32,976 bases of DNA from Thermoleophilia bacterium (GTDB lineage: Bacteria; Actinomycetota; Thermoleophilia; Gaiellales; Gaiellaceae). The notes beneath the pieces were generated by a model, which saw nothing but the letters and a program-made list of their open reading frames with translations, did no database searches and was not told the origin of the DNA. Both the position numbers and the translations under genes were made by a program. The stretch spans positions 1 through 32,976 of the forward strand of contig JAICYG010000003.1 of the NCBI GenBank assembly GCA_025934335.1. Reading direction: 5' to 3'. Shown piece by piece: positions 8,050 through 15,573 of this stretch (positions are counted from its first letter, which is position 1; each line of letters starts with the position of its first letter).

Positions 8050-9038
8050 CCCGCGAACGCGACGTAGACGACGAAGGCCGCGTAGAGCGCCGTCCAGGCG
8101 AGGATCGACAGTGCCCCGAAGCGGCGGCGTGCGATCACGACGTACGCGAGGACGGCGCCCGCGAGGCCGAGCGCGCCCGCGAGCAGCGACGGCGTGCCGA
8201 GCTTCCAGTCGGTGAACGCGAGGCCGAAGGCGACCGGCAGCGTCGACTGGAAGACCATCGCGCCGGTGACGTTCCCGAGCGCGAGCGTGTCCTTGCCGCG
8301 GCGCATCCAGAGGAAGCTGTTCGCCTTCTCGGGTAGCTCCGTGGCGAAGGGCGCGAGCACGAGCGAGAGGACGAGCGGCGCGATGCCCGCCCGCGCCGCG
8401 ACGTGCAGCACCTCCTCGACGAAGAGATGGGCGCCGCCGACGATCAGGCCGAGCCCGAGCACGAGCTGCCCGACCACCTGAAGGCGGTTCGGCGGGTCGT
8501 GGCGCGTCGTGTCGACGTAGAGCGCATCGAGGGCATGCTCCTCCGCGACGACGGTCGGCGCGCGAACCGTTCGATACGCGTACGCCGCGTAGGCCAGGAC
8601 GAGCGCGACTGCGCCCGCGAGCTGGAGCGGCTCCGGCGCACCGAGGCCGAGTGCGACCGCGACGACGAAAAGCACGAGGAACACGAGCAGGTCGCGCCGG
8701 ATCGTCGTCAGGTCCGCCTCGATCCGGACGCCGTGCGGCCGCCGCTCCCGGAAGAAAAAGGCCGAGGCCCCGACGAGTGCCAGCGCGATCGTCGCGAGCA
8801 GGAACGGCGCGCCGATGATCGCGCCGACCGCGACGTCGCCGCTTCCCTGCGCGCCGCCGACCAGCGCGACGACCGGGATCAGAGACTCCGGCAAGGCCGT
8901 ACCGACGGCGGCGAGGATGCTGCCGACCGCTCCCTGGCCGAGCCGAAGCTCGTGCCCGAGCCACTCGACCGCGTTCGTGAAGAGGACGGCGCCGCCGAGG
9001 AGCAGCGGGAAGCTCAGCCCGAGCAGGAGGTAGCTCAC
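8046..9038 (-). CDS. cation/Ca2+ exchanger (CaCA family, YrbG-like) membrane protein
   Basis: A 330-residue polytopic membrane protein with two inverted alpha-repeat halves typical of the CaCA superfamily. The first signature is around residues 38-85 (GSILAAVGTALPESLIPVVA, then GAIIGAPFL). The second is around residues 225-275 (LAPFATELPEKANSF, then GNVTGAMVFQ). The PES and ELPEK acidic residues are those that bind the cation in this family. It would exchange Ca2+ or another cation against Na+ or H+ across the cytoplasmic membrane. The GTG start overlaps nothing and lies 6 bases after the stop of a small membrane protein, so the two are probably co-transcribed. About ten transmembrane segments are visible. 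Ion specificity cannot be told from sequence alone. Confidence 0.9.
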   Translation of the reverse strand: MSYLLLGLSFPLLLGGAVLFTNAVEWLGHELRLGQGAVGSILAAVGTALPESLIPVVALVGGAQGSGDVAVGAIIGAPFLLATIALALVGASAFFFRERRPHGVRIEADLTTIRRDLLVFLVLFVVAVALGLGAPEPLQLAGAVALVLAYAAYAYRTVRAPTVVAEEHALDALYVDTTRHDPPNRLQVVGQLVLGLGLIVGGAHLFVEEVLHVAARAGIAPLVLSLVLAPFATELPEKANSFLWMRRGKDTLALGNVTGAMVFQSTLPVAFGLAFTDWKLGTPSLLAGALGLAGAVLAYVVIARRRFGALSILAWTALYAAFVVYVAFAG

Positions 9039-9044
9039 GCGGAA

Positions 9045-9188
9045 CTATCGCATCGTGACGGCGTCGCCGTCCTCCTCCTCCGCCGGCCCCGCCCGCAGCC
9101 GGCCGCGGAGCAGCGCGACGCTCGCCACGAGCGCCGTCAGCGCAACGAAGCCGCCCAGGATGATCGTGATCGCAACGTCCGCGTGCAT
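9045..9188 (-). CDS. small single-pass membrane protein
   Basis: A 47-residue protein starting MHADVAITIILGG, with one hydrophobic segment (about residues 6-27, ending VASVALLRG) and an Arg then Glu/Asp-rich tail (LRAGPAEEEDGDAVTMR). It is not recognised as a named family. It ends 6 bases before the exchanger start, so it may be an accessory subunit or simply an operon partner. No clear Shine-Dalgarno sequence precedes the ATG. An in-frame upstream extension exists but would run through the terminator-like hairpin, so the internal ATG is preferred. Confidence 0.55.
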   Translation of the reverse strand: MHADVAITIILGGFVALTALVASVALLRGRLRAGPAEEEDGDAVTMR

Positions 9189-9216
9189 GGCGACAGGGGT
9201 CGCGGCGCGACGGGAG

Positions 9217-9244
9217 GGGTGGCCGGCCGAGGGGCCGGCCACCC
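9217..9244 (-). terminator. 12-bp perfect hairpin after the Gre-family gene
   Basis: The arm 9217-9228 and its exact reverse complement 9233-9244 enclose a 4-base loop. It begins 7 bases after the stop of the Gre-family gene on the minus strand. No U-run follows, as is common in GC-rich actinobacteria. It probably ends or attenuates the FtsH/Usp/Gre transcript before the exchanger pair. Confidence 0.6.
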
Positions 9245-9251
9245 TGCCGTC

Positions 9252-9713
9252 TCAGCCGTCGAGCTCGACCACCTCGAAGCGGCGGCGCCCGCGCGGCGTC
9301 TCCGCCTCGATCACGTCGCCGACGCGGCGGCCAAGGAGCGCCGCGCCGATCGGGGAGGCGTAGGAGACGGCGCCCTCGGCGGGATCGCTCTCGCCGGTGC
9401 CGACGACGCGGAAATCGCGGGTGTCGCCCGTCTCGAGGTCGAGCACCGTCACGCGCTCGCCGATATCGACCGACCCGTCCTTGCGCGGGTCGACGATCTC
9501 CCCGAGCAGCCTGTCCTCGATCCGCACGAGCCGGCGGTCGAGCAGCTCCAGCTCGTGACGGACGTCGAGGTACTCGCCGTTCTCGGGGAAGGGACCGCCG
9601 GTCTCGAGCGCGGCGCGCAGCCGCTGGACGAGCGCGTCGCGCTCTCCGAGCAGGCTCACCCGCTCACCCTGCAGCTTCTCGAAGCCGGTCGCGGTCAGCA
9701 GTGTCTCGGTCAT
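9252..9713 (-). CDS. GreA/GreB-family transcription factor lacking the catalytic Asp
   Basis: A 153-residue protein with the two-domain Gre layout: an N-terminal coiled-coil (residues about 10-78) and a C-terminal FKBP-like domain with VSYASPIGAALLGRRVGDV, the usual interaction surface with RNA polymerase. Gre factors insert the coiled-coil tip into the secondary channel, where two acids (D41 and E44 in E. coli GreA) hold a Mg2+ for transcript cleavage. Here the tip reads GPFPENGEY: position 41 is Pro while E44 remains. Cleavage stimulation may be lost or altered, leaving an anti-cleavage or regulatory role as in other Gre homologues. The ATG overlaps the stop of the upstream Usp gene (ATGA), so the two are translated together. 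Confidence 0.88.
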   Translation of the reverse strand: MTETLLTATGFEKLQGERVSLLGERDALVQRLRAALETGGPFPENGEYLDVRHELELLDRRLVRIEDRLLGEIVDPRKDGSVDIGERVTVLDLETGDTRDFRVVGTGESDPAEGAVSYASPIGAALLGRRVGDVIEAETPRGRRRFEVVELDG

Positions 9714-10123
9714 CGTCCGGTCACTCCCTCCATCGTCGTGTCGATTGCCTCGCCGGTCGTCCGCATCGTCGGCGGCACCACCAGGACCGGGCACGGCGCA
9801 CGCCGCGCGACGTCGGCCGAGATGCTGCCGAGGAGCGACGAGCGCGGCCCGTGGTTGGAGACGACGAGGAACGACGCGTTCCGCTCCTCGGCGAGTGCCA
9901 CGAGCCGGTCGGCGGGATGCCCGTGCTCGATCACGAGCTCGGCGTCCTCCGCCAGACCCGCCTCGCGCAACGCGATGCCCGCCCGCTCGTCACCGCCGTC
10001 GCCGTCCAGCACGTGCACGTAGAGCAGCGGCAGCTCGTACCGGTCGGCCAGCTCACGCGCCGCCCAGACCGCCTCCAGCGGCGTGCTCGAATCGTCGATT
10101 CCGCAGACCACGGGTCCGTTCAT
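9710..10123 (-). CDS. universal stress protein (UspA family), 137 aa
   Basis: A single Usp domain. The N-terminal strand is VVCGIDDSSTPLEAVWAA, with the conserved Asp after the first strand. The C-terminal part reads FLVVSNHGPRSSLLGSISAD followed by APCPVLVVPP, the segment that carries the ATP-binding Gly/Ser loop in ATP-binding members; here the first glycines are only partly kept. The ATG at 10123 is supported by AGGAGGT 7 bases upstream. The gene sits between a second Usp and the Gre-family gene and overlaps the latter by 4 bases. It is likely cytoplasmic and tied to stress or growth arrest, but the signal is not evident. Confidence 0.92.
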   Translation of the reverse strand: MNGPVVCGIDDSSTPLEAVWAARELADRYELPLLYVHVLDGDGGDERAGIALREAGLAEDAELVIEHGHPADRLVALAEERNASFLVVSNHGPRSSLLGSISADVARRAPCPVLVVPPTMRTTGEAIDTTMEGVTGR

Positions 10124-10172
10124 CGTTCGCACCTCCTGTCGTCGTTCGTCGAAAAGTCAGAAGCCCGGAAGC

Positions 10173-10634
10173 TCACGCACCGCTTGCGAGCTCGAACTCG
10201 GTCGCGAGCCGGCGGCCGCTGCGTGTCCGCGTCGACGGCGGCGCCACGAGCACCGGCACGGTCGTCGCGGACTCGAGCTCGCGCGAGAGCTCCGAGCGCA
10301 GCATCTTCTTGCGGAGCCCCGAGGCGCTCGAGCCGAGGACGATCAGGTCGGCGCCCTCCTCGGCGGCCACGGCCGCGAGCGCATCGCCGCGGTGCCCGAT
10401 CACGACGCGGGTCTCCGCGCCGCCGACTCCGCGTGCCACCTGGTCGAGCATGCGCTCGGCGCCGCTCTGCCGCTGCCGCCCGGTGACGCTGTCCGGCGCG
10501 AACGACGCGACGCCGTCGACGACGTGCACGAGCACGAGCCGCAGGCCGAGCCGCTCACCGAGCGCGGCGGCCAGTTCCGCAACCTCGCAGTTCCCCGCCC
10601 CCTCGTTCACCCCACAGACGATCGTGCCGCCCAT
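10173..10634 (-). CDS. universal stress protein (UspA family), 153 aa
   Basis: A second single-domain Usp, divergent from its neighbour. It starts MGGTIVCGVNEGAGN and ends the fold with DLIVLGSSASGLRKKM and TVPVLVAPP, followed by a basic tail of about 20 residues. The nucleotide loop lacks the third glycine of the classic G-2x-G-9x-G pattern, so ATP binding is doubtful. The ATG is preceded by GAGGAGGG with a 9-base spacer. It lies 49 bases before the next Usp gene and 114 bases after ftsH, from which it is separated by a small hairpin. Two dissimilar Usp genes in a row often work as partners, but that is inference here. Confidence 0.9.
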   Translation of the reverse strand: MGGTIVCGVNEGAGNCEVAELAAALGERLGLRLVLVHVVDGVASFAPDSVTGRQRQSGAERMLDQVARGVGGAETRVVIGHRGDALAAVAAEEGADLIVLGSSASGLRKKMLRSELSRELESATTVPVLVAPPSTRTRSGRRLATEFELASGA

Positions 10635-10727
10635 CTCGGCTTTCCCTCCTCGCGTGTCCTCGTTTGTCCTGCCTGCAGGATCGACGCGATCGGCGCCGGC
10701 CGCGATGGAGGGCGGAGCGCATTTCGG

Positions 10728-10742
10728 GGGGGCGAAGCCCCC
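10728..10742 (-). terminator. 6-bp G/C hairpin after ftsH
   Basis: GGGGGC, a 3-base loop and GCCCCC lie 6 bases downstream of the ftsH stop codon on the minus strand. The stem is short but all G:C. There is no strong U-run. It may be a weak terminator that lets part of the ftsH transcript continue into the Usp genes. Confidence 0.45.
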
Positions 10743-10748
10743 AGTCGA

Positions 10749-12668
10749 CTACCTCGGGGTGGCGACGGCGACGTCGGTGCCGTGTGCGGCGGGATCGACT
10801 CCGGCGGCGGCGTAGGCCTCCTCCTCGTCGAGCGTCTCGTGCTCGAGGAGGGCCTCCGCCAGCGAGTCCAGCTTGTCGCGATGCTCACGCAGGAGAGCGA
10901 GCACCTCCCTGTCAGCCTCGTCGACAATCCGCCGCGACTCGTCGTCGACGAGCTGCTGGGTGCGCGGCGACACTTCGGGGAACGAGAACCCGCGGTCGTC
11001 CGGCGGCAGCACGGTGAGCTTGCCGACGGCGGCGCTCATCCCCCAGCGACCGACCATGCGCCGCGCGATCTGCGTCACCTGCTCGAAGTCCGACTCGGCG
11101 CCCGTCGTCGGCTGCGCAAAGACGAGCTCCTCCGCGGCGCGGCCGCCGAGCGCGACCTTGATGCGGGCGAGCAGCTCCTCGCGGTCGTAGCTGACGCGGT
11201 CGTCCTCCGGCGCCGAGAACGTGACGCCGAGCGCGCGCCCGCGCGGGATGATCGAGATCTTGCGCACCGGGTCGGCGCCCGGCGTGAGCATCCCGACGAC
11301 CGCGTGGCCCGCCTCGTGGTACGCGGTGCGACGACGGTCCTCGTGGCCGAGCAGCACCTTGCGCTCGGCGCCGAGCACGATCCGCTCGAGCGCATCCGTG
11401 AAGTCGGCTTCGGAGACACGCTGGTGGTTCCTGCGCGCGGCCAGGAGCGCCGCCTCGTTGACGAGATTCGCGAGGTCGGCGCCGACCATTCCCGGCGTCG
11501 TCGCGGCGATCCGCGCGAGGTCGACGTCATCGTCGAGCGGCACGCCGCGCACGTGCACGCGCAGGATCGCCTCGCGGCCCGAGCGGTCCGGCGGCACGAT
11601 CGTCACGCGCCGATCGAAACGGCCCGGCCGCAGCAGGGCCTGGTCGAGCACGTCGGGGCGGTTCGTCGCGGCGAGCACGATCACCCCGGTCGACGCGTCG
11701 AAGCCGTCCATCTCCGTCAGGATCTGGTTGAGGGTCTGCTCCCGCTCGTCGTTGCCGCCGCTGAAGCCGGCGACGCCGGAGGTGCGCGAGCGGCCGATCG
11801 CATCGAGCTCGTCGATGAAGACGATCGAGGGCGCCGCCTCCTTCGCGTCCTTGAACAGGTCGCGCACACGCGACGCGCCGACGCCGACGATCGCCTCGAC
11901 GAACTCGGATGCGGCCATCGAGAAGAAGGGGACGTGCGCCTCGCCGGCGACCGCGCGCGCAAGCAGCGTCTTACCGGTGCCCGGCGCGCCCGAGAGCAGC
12001 ACGCCGCGCGGGATGCGCGCGCCGAGCCGCCGGTAGCGGTCGGGGTGGCGCAGGAAGTCGACGATCTCGGCGAGCTCGGACTCCGCCTCCTCGATGCCGG
12101 CGACATCGGCGAAGCTGACCTCGCTCTCGGTGCGCTCGTAGCGCCGGGCGCGCGAGCGGCCGAACGACCCGAGCACGTTCTGCGCGCCGCCGCTCGCACG
12201 GCGCATCAGCCAGAAGAGCAGGAACAGGAAGAGCAGCGTCGGGCCGAACCCGAAGACGAGCGACTGCCACCACGGCGTCCCCGTGTCGAGCGGCTCCGCG
12301 TTGACGGTGACGCCCTTGTCGACGAGCAGCTTCGAGAGCGCGTTCTCGTTCGCGAACGCCGGGATCTCGGTCTGGAACTTCGCCGTCTGCTTCGATTTCT
12401 CGTAGCTCCGCTTCTGCTTAAACGTGCCCTGGATCGCGGTGCCCTTGGAGGTGATCTCCGAGACGTTCCCCTGGCGCACCTGCTTGAGGAAGAACGGGCT
12501 GTACGGAACGCGGATGCGCTGCTCGTGCTCGGTCGCGCGCGAGGCCGCCCAGTAGTTGAACGCGAACAGCGCGACGACGAGGACGATCCACCACGGCGCG
12601 ATGCGGAACCGCGGCGGCGTGGGCGCCGGTTGCCCCGGGCGTTGCCGGTTCGCGTCCTGTTCGGCCAT
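10749..12668 (-). CDS. ftsH: ATP-dependent zinc metalloprotease FtsH (pore-loop variant)
   Basis: A 639-residue membrane-anchored AAA+ protease. There are two transmembrane segments (about 24-41 and 136-155) around an extracytoplasmic domain. The AAA module has Walker A GAPGTGKT (227-234), Walker B FIDELDAIGR (284-293) and the second region of homology ending LLRPGRFDR (about 345-353). The peptidase has the zinc motif HEAGH (451-455) and an ESDFEQ Asp as likely third ligand. It would degrade membrane and unfolded cytoplasmic proteins. The central pore loop, normally with Phe (FVEMFVGVG in E. coli), here reads FVEAIVGVG: the substrate-gripping Phe is Ile260. The C-terminal tail lacks a long extension. 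No clear Shine-Dalgarno sequence precedes the ATG. This may be a specialised second FtsH; other copies would be elsewhere in the genome. Confidence 0.96.
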   Translation of the reverse strand: MAEQDANRQRPGQPAPTPPRFRIAPWWIVLVVALFAFNYWAASRATEHEQRIRVPYSPFFLKQVRQGNVSEITSKGTAIQGTFKQKRSYEKSKQTAKFQTEIPAFANENALSKLLVDKGVTVNAEPLDTGTPWWQSLVFGFGPTLLFLFLLFWLMRRASGGAQNVLGSFGRSRARRYERTESEVSFADVAGIEEAESELAEIVDFLRHPDRYRRLGARIPRGVLLSGAPGTGKTLLARAVAGEAHVPFFSMAASEFVEAIVGVGASRVRDLFKDAKEAAPSIVFIDELDAIGRSRTSGVAGFSGGNDEREQTLNQILTEMDGFDASTGVIVLAATNRPDVLDQALLRPGRFDRRVTIVPPDRSGREAILRVHVRGVPLDDDVDLARIAATTPGMVGADLANLVNEAALLAARRNHQRVSEADFTDALERIVLGAERKVLLGHEDRRRTAYHEAGHAVVGMLTPGADPVRKISIIPRGRALGVTFSAPEDDRVSYDREELLARIKVALGGRAAEELVFAQPTTGAESDFEQVTQIARRMVGRWGMSAAVGKLTVLPPDDRGFSFPEVSPRTQQLVDDESRRIVDEADREVLALLREHRDKLDSLAEALLEHETLDEEEAYAAAGVDPAAHGTDVAVATPR

Positions 12669-12720
12669 CCGAGGCGATCATTGCAGGCCGGGCACGCCGC
12701 CAAACCGCGAGGATGGTGCA

Positions 12721-13210
12721 GTGAGCCGGCGCCTTCTGTACGGCGACTGGACGTGGTTCGTCCGCGACCCGCTCGACGTGCTGCGCATCGTCTTCTTCGG
12801 CGGGACGATCGCCTACGCGCTGCTCGGCCGCTCGACCGCGGTGGGTCTCCGTGCTCGCGCTCGAGATGGCGATCGCGGTGCTCCTCTCGTGGTCGTCGAT
12901 CTCGCGCGAGCTGGTGCTGCGCGCGATCGGCACGTCTGCGGTCCTGATCGGCCTCCTCGAGGCCGCGGCGCTCTCGACAGGCCTCGCGGGCACTTTGTGT
13001 TGACTCAACACTAAGTCGCCCCCGGCGCGGGAGCGTTGGCTCGCGGGAGCGGCGAGCGCCGCCGCGTTCGTCTTCGGTGTCGCGTTCCTCGCCTTTCCCA
13101 CCGGCTTCCGCGCCGTCGTCTCGGTCGTCGGGATCTCCCTCGTGACGGTCGGCGGCCTGCGCGTCGTCAGGGTGATCGAGCGGCAGGTGGCACGGCGCCG
13201 CACGGCGTGA
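12721..13210 (+). pseudogene. disrupted small membrane-protein gene (possibly HdeD-like)
   Basis: From a GTG at 12721 the frame reads VSRRLLYGDWTWFVRDPLDV and a first membrane segment up to about 12840. Coding signal then moves one base over: frame 2 from 12842 gives WVSVLALEMAIAVLLSWSS and another membrane segment, reaching TGA at 13001. The same frame continues after this stop with RERWLAGAASAAAFVFGVAF, two more membrane segments and a basic end before TGA at 13208. Read together this is a protein of about 160 residues with four or more membrane spans, broken by one frameshift (an extra base near 12840) and one in-frame stop. The alternating hydrophobic pairs resemble HdeD/DUF308 proteins, but that assignment is weak. 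A sequencing or assembly error could explain the frameshift. Confidence 0.55.
12992..13016. promoter_or_regulatory. 25-bp palindrome, operator-like
   Basis: ACTT-T-GTGTTGA-C-TCAACAC-T-AAGT: two arms of 12 bases around a central C at 13004, with only one mismatched pair. It is clearly more AT-rich than the flanks, contains TTGACT (a -35-like hexamer), and overlaps the in-frame stop of the broken membrane gene. The size and symmetry fit a dimeric repressor site (TetR- or MarR-type in general form). The regulated gene would be the glycosyltransferase about 240 bases downstream or the region itself. No regulator gene is adjacent. Confidence 0.45.
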
Positions 13211-13251
13211 GCCTGCGGGAATCCGCGGCCCTCCACGTCGTTCTATCGCGC

Positions 13252-14766
13252 ATGACTCTCGCACCCGCGCTGGCCCACGTCGAGCCGCGGAGCCGGCGGC
13301 TCGCGTCCACGCTCCTCTGCGGCGGCCTCGCGGCCGCCGTACACACGGCGATCGTCCTCCCGTTCCTCGGGCGCTACGGCTGGGACCGCGACGAGCTGTA
13401 CTTCGTCTCCGCCGCGCGGCGGCCCGCGCTCGGATACGTCGACTTCCCGCCGGTGACAGCGTGGATCGCCTGGCTCGTGCGCGCGCTCTTCGGCGAGTCG
13501 CTCGACGCGCTGCGGGTGACGTCGCTCGCGGCGATGACGGTGACGGTCGTCCTCGTCGCGCTCGTCGCGCGCGAGCTCGGCGCCGGCCTGCGGGTGCAGG
13601 CGGCGGCCGCATTCGCGTGGGCGCTCAGCCCTTACCTGCTCGGAGCCGCGAGCCTCTTCCACCCGACGTGGTTCGACTCGCTCTGCTGGGTCGCTCTGCT
13701 GTACGTGGTCGTGCTCGCGCTCGACCGCGAGCAGCCGCGCCTCTGGCTCGCGGCCGGCGCGATCGCCGGAATCGGGCTCGAGACCAAGTACACGATCGCG
13801 TTCCTGCTCGTCGCCCTCCTCGCCGCTTTCGGGGCGACCGACGGCCGTCGAGCCTTTCGCACCCGCTGGCCGTGGCTCGGGCTCGCGGTCGCGCTGGCCC
13901 TGTTCGCTCCGAACCTCGTCTGGCAGGCGCGGCACGGCTGGCCGAGCATCGCGTTCGCCGGCAGCCAGAACGCGAAGACGGCGTCCGACACGCCGCCCGG
14001 CACGTACCTCGCGGAGCAGCTCTTCCTCGGCGGCGGCGTCGTGCTCGCGGCGATCGGCGTCGTCGTGCTCTGGCGGCGGCCGCGTCTGCGCCCGCTCTCG
14101 CTCGTACCGCCGCTCGTGACGCTCTTCTTCCTGCTCGAGCGGGGTCGCGCGTACTACCCGCTGCCGGCGGACGCGATCGCGGTCGCAGCCGGTGTCGTCG
14201 GCCTCGCCGGCTGGCTGCGGGCGGGCGGGAGACGCCGTCTCCTCGCGCTCGTGCCGGTGCTCGCGCTCCATGCGGTCACGCTCGTGCTGGCGCTGCCGGT
14301 GGTGGTGCCGGTACGCAGCACCTCGTCGATGATCGCGAGCGGAGTCTGGCAGGCCGGCTTCTACGACGACGAGATCGGCTGGCCCGAGCTCGCCGACCAG
14401 ACGGCGCGCGCGTGGGCGGCGCTGACTCCCGCCGAGCGGGCGAACGGCGCGATCGTGGCCGAGAACTACGGCGAGGCGTCTGCGCTCGAGCGGTACGGGC
14501 CGCCGCGGGGACTGCCGCCGGTCCTGAGCGGCCACCTCAGCTGGCAGTACTGGCGTCCGCGGCGGCTGCCGCAGACGTTCGTGCTCTTCGTCGGCTACGA
14601 CCGCGGGACGCTGTCGGCGCTCTGCCGCAGCTGGCGGCCCCTCGCGCGCGTCGACAACAGCCGGCATCTGGACAACGACGAGCGCGGCCGGTTGATCGCC
14701 GCGTGCCGCTTGACTCGACCGCTCGGGGAGATCTGGCACGCGGACATCGCGACCGACGATCTCTGA
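13252..14766 (+). CDS. GT39-type (ArnT/PMT-like) membrane glycosyltransferase
   Basis: A 504-residue polytopic protein with about ten membrane segments in the first 390 residues and a soluble C-terminal part. The first extracytoplasmic loop carries GWDRDELYFVSAA (residues 43-55), with D45, D47 and E48 as the acidic catalytic/metal site of the GT-C fold, then GYVDFPPVTAWIAW, the next conserved loop. Such enzymes move a sugar from a polyprenyl-phosphate donor to protein, lipid or polysaccharide outside the membrane. The acceptor cannot be predicted. The ATG start is uncertain: a GTG at 13207, in the same frame and overlapping the previous stop, would add 15 residues. Neither has a clear ribosome-binding site. 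It ends 3 bases before the converging reductase gene. Confidence 0.85.
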   Translation: MTLAPALAHVEPRSRRLASTLLCGGLAAAVHTAIVLPFLGRYGWDRDELYFVSAARRPALGYVDFPPVTAWIAWLVRALFGESLDALRVTSLAAMTVTVVLVALVARELGAGLRVQAAAAFAWALSPYLLGAASLFHPTWFDSLCWVALLYVVVLALDREQPRLWLAAGAIAGIGLETKYTIAFLLVALLAAFGATDGRRAFRTRWPWLGLAVALALFAPNLVWQARHGWPSIAFAGSQNAKTASDTPPGTYLAEQLFLGGGVVLAAIGVVVLWRRPRLRPLSLVPPLVTLFFLLERGRAYYPLPADAIAVAAGVVGLAGWLRAGGRRRLLALVPVLALHAVTLVLALPVVVPVRSTSSMIASGVWQAGFYDDEIGWPELADQTARAWAALTPAERANGAIVAENYGEASALERYGPPRGLPPVLSGHLSWQYWRPRRLPQTFVLFVGYDRGTLSALCRSWRPLARVDNSRHLDNDERGRLIAACRLTRPLGEIWHADIATDDL

Positions 14767-14769
14767 GCG

Positions 14770-15573
14770 TCAGCCGAGGCCGTACCTGAGGAAGAGGTGC
14801 GAGCCGCTGCGCCGCACGCCGCGCAGCGTCGCACCGACGCGGGTCTCCGGCAGGAACGGCTCGCCCTCGACGAGTCCGAGCGCCTCTCGGACGACGGGCG
14901 CGCGACCGGCGACGACCGGCGAGAGCGTCAGGAAGAGCTCGTCGATCAGGCCGGCGCGCAGGCACGATGCGAAGACCGTCGGGCCGCCTTCCGAGAGGAT
15001 CCGCGCGTGGCCGCGCTCACGCAGCGCGGCGACCGCCGCGCGCACGTCGACCTCGTCGCCCTCCGAGACGGGGACGATCTCGACGCCGGGCAGCTCGCCG
15101 CCGAGCCGCTCTGCGCCTGCGCGCGTGGTCAAGACGGTCGTGCGCGCGGCGGCGCCTTCGGGCAGCGCCAGAGAGCTCCGTCCGCCCGTGACGATCGCAA
15201 GCCTCGGCTGCGGGTCGAGCCCGAGCGCGGTGCGCAGCTCGGCGAGCTCGGCCGCGGCGGCGGGATAGACCGACTCGGGCAGCCACTTCGACGACGGCGA
15301 GGCACGGAGCGTCCCCGACCCGACCAGCACCACGTGCGCACAGGCGCGGAGCAGCGCCATCACGAAGTGGTCCGTGTCGCTCGCATCCGCGATCAGCCGG
15401 TTCGCACGCGGCACCTCGGGCAGCGCGACGACCCCGTCGAGCGTCTCGACGAAGTTCGCGTACACCCACTCCTCCGGAAAGCCGAGCGAGCCCGGGTAGC
15501 GCCCGGCGAGTCCGGCCGGGAGCGGGAACGCGGGCAGCCCGTCGGGCTCGCCGAGGAGCTCCAGAGCCTCCAC
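14770..15573 (-). CDS. RibD C-terminal / DHFR-like pyrimidine or pterin reductase
   Basis: A 267-residue single-domain NADPH reductase. Family marks are NFVETLDGVVAL (residues 40-51), VVLVGSGTLRA (about 81-91) and SEGGPTVFASCLRAGLIDEL (194-213), the EGGP element that binds the NADPH phosphate and ribose. In RibD this domain reduces the ribosylamino-pyrimidine of riboflavin synthesis; stand-alone members act on various pyrimidines, pterins or folates. The GTG start overlaps the stop of folE by one base (TAGTG), so the two are coupled. Lying behind GTP cyclohydrolase I and near a pterin dehydratase, a role in a pterin or folate reduction step is likely but not proven. Confidence 0.85.
   Translation of the reverse strand: MEALELLGEPDGLPAFPLPAGLAGRYPGSLGFPEEWVYANFVETLDGVVALPEVPRANRLIADASDTDHFVMALLRACAHVVLVGSGTLRASPSSKWLPESVYPAAAAELAELRTALGLDPQPRLAIVTGGRSSLALPEGAAARTTVLTTRAGAERLGGELPGVEIVPVSEGDEVDVRAAVAALRERGHARILSEGGPTVFASCLRAGLIDELFLTLSPVVAGRAPVVREALGLVEGEPFLPETRVGATLRGVRRSGSHLFLRYGLG

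Noticed and set aside
10083..12947. Long plus-strand open frame (954 codons) opposite ftsH and a Usp gene
   Set aside because: Composition is Arg/Glu/Asp/His-rich without motifs, and FtsH on the other strand is certain.
13001..13003. In-frame TGA as selenocysteine codon in the broken membrane gene
   Set aside because: The stop sits inside the palindrome rather than 5-11 bases before a SECIS-type stem, a frameshift is also present, and no selenocysteine context exists.
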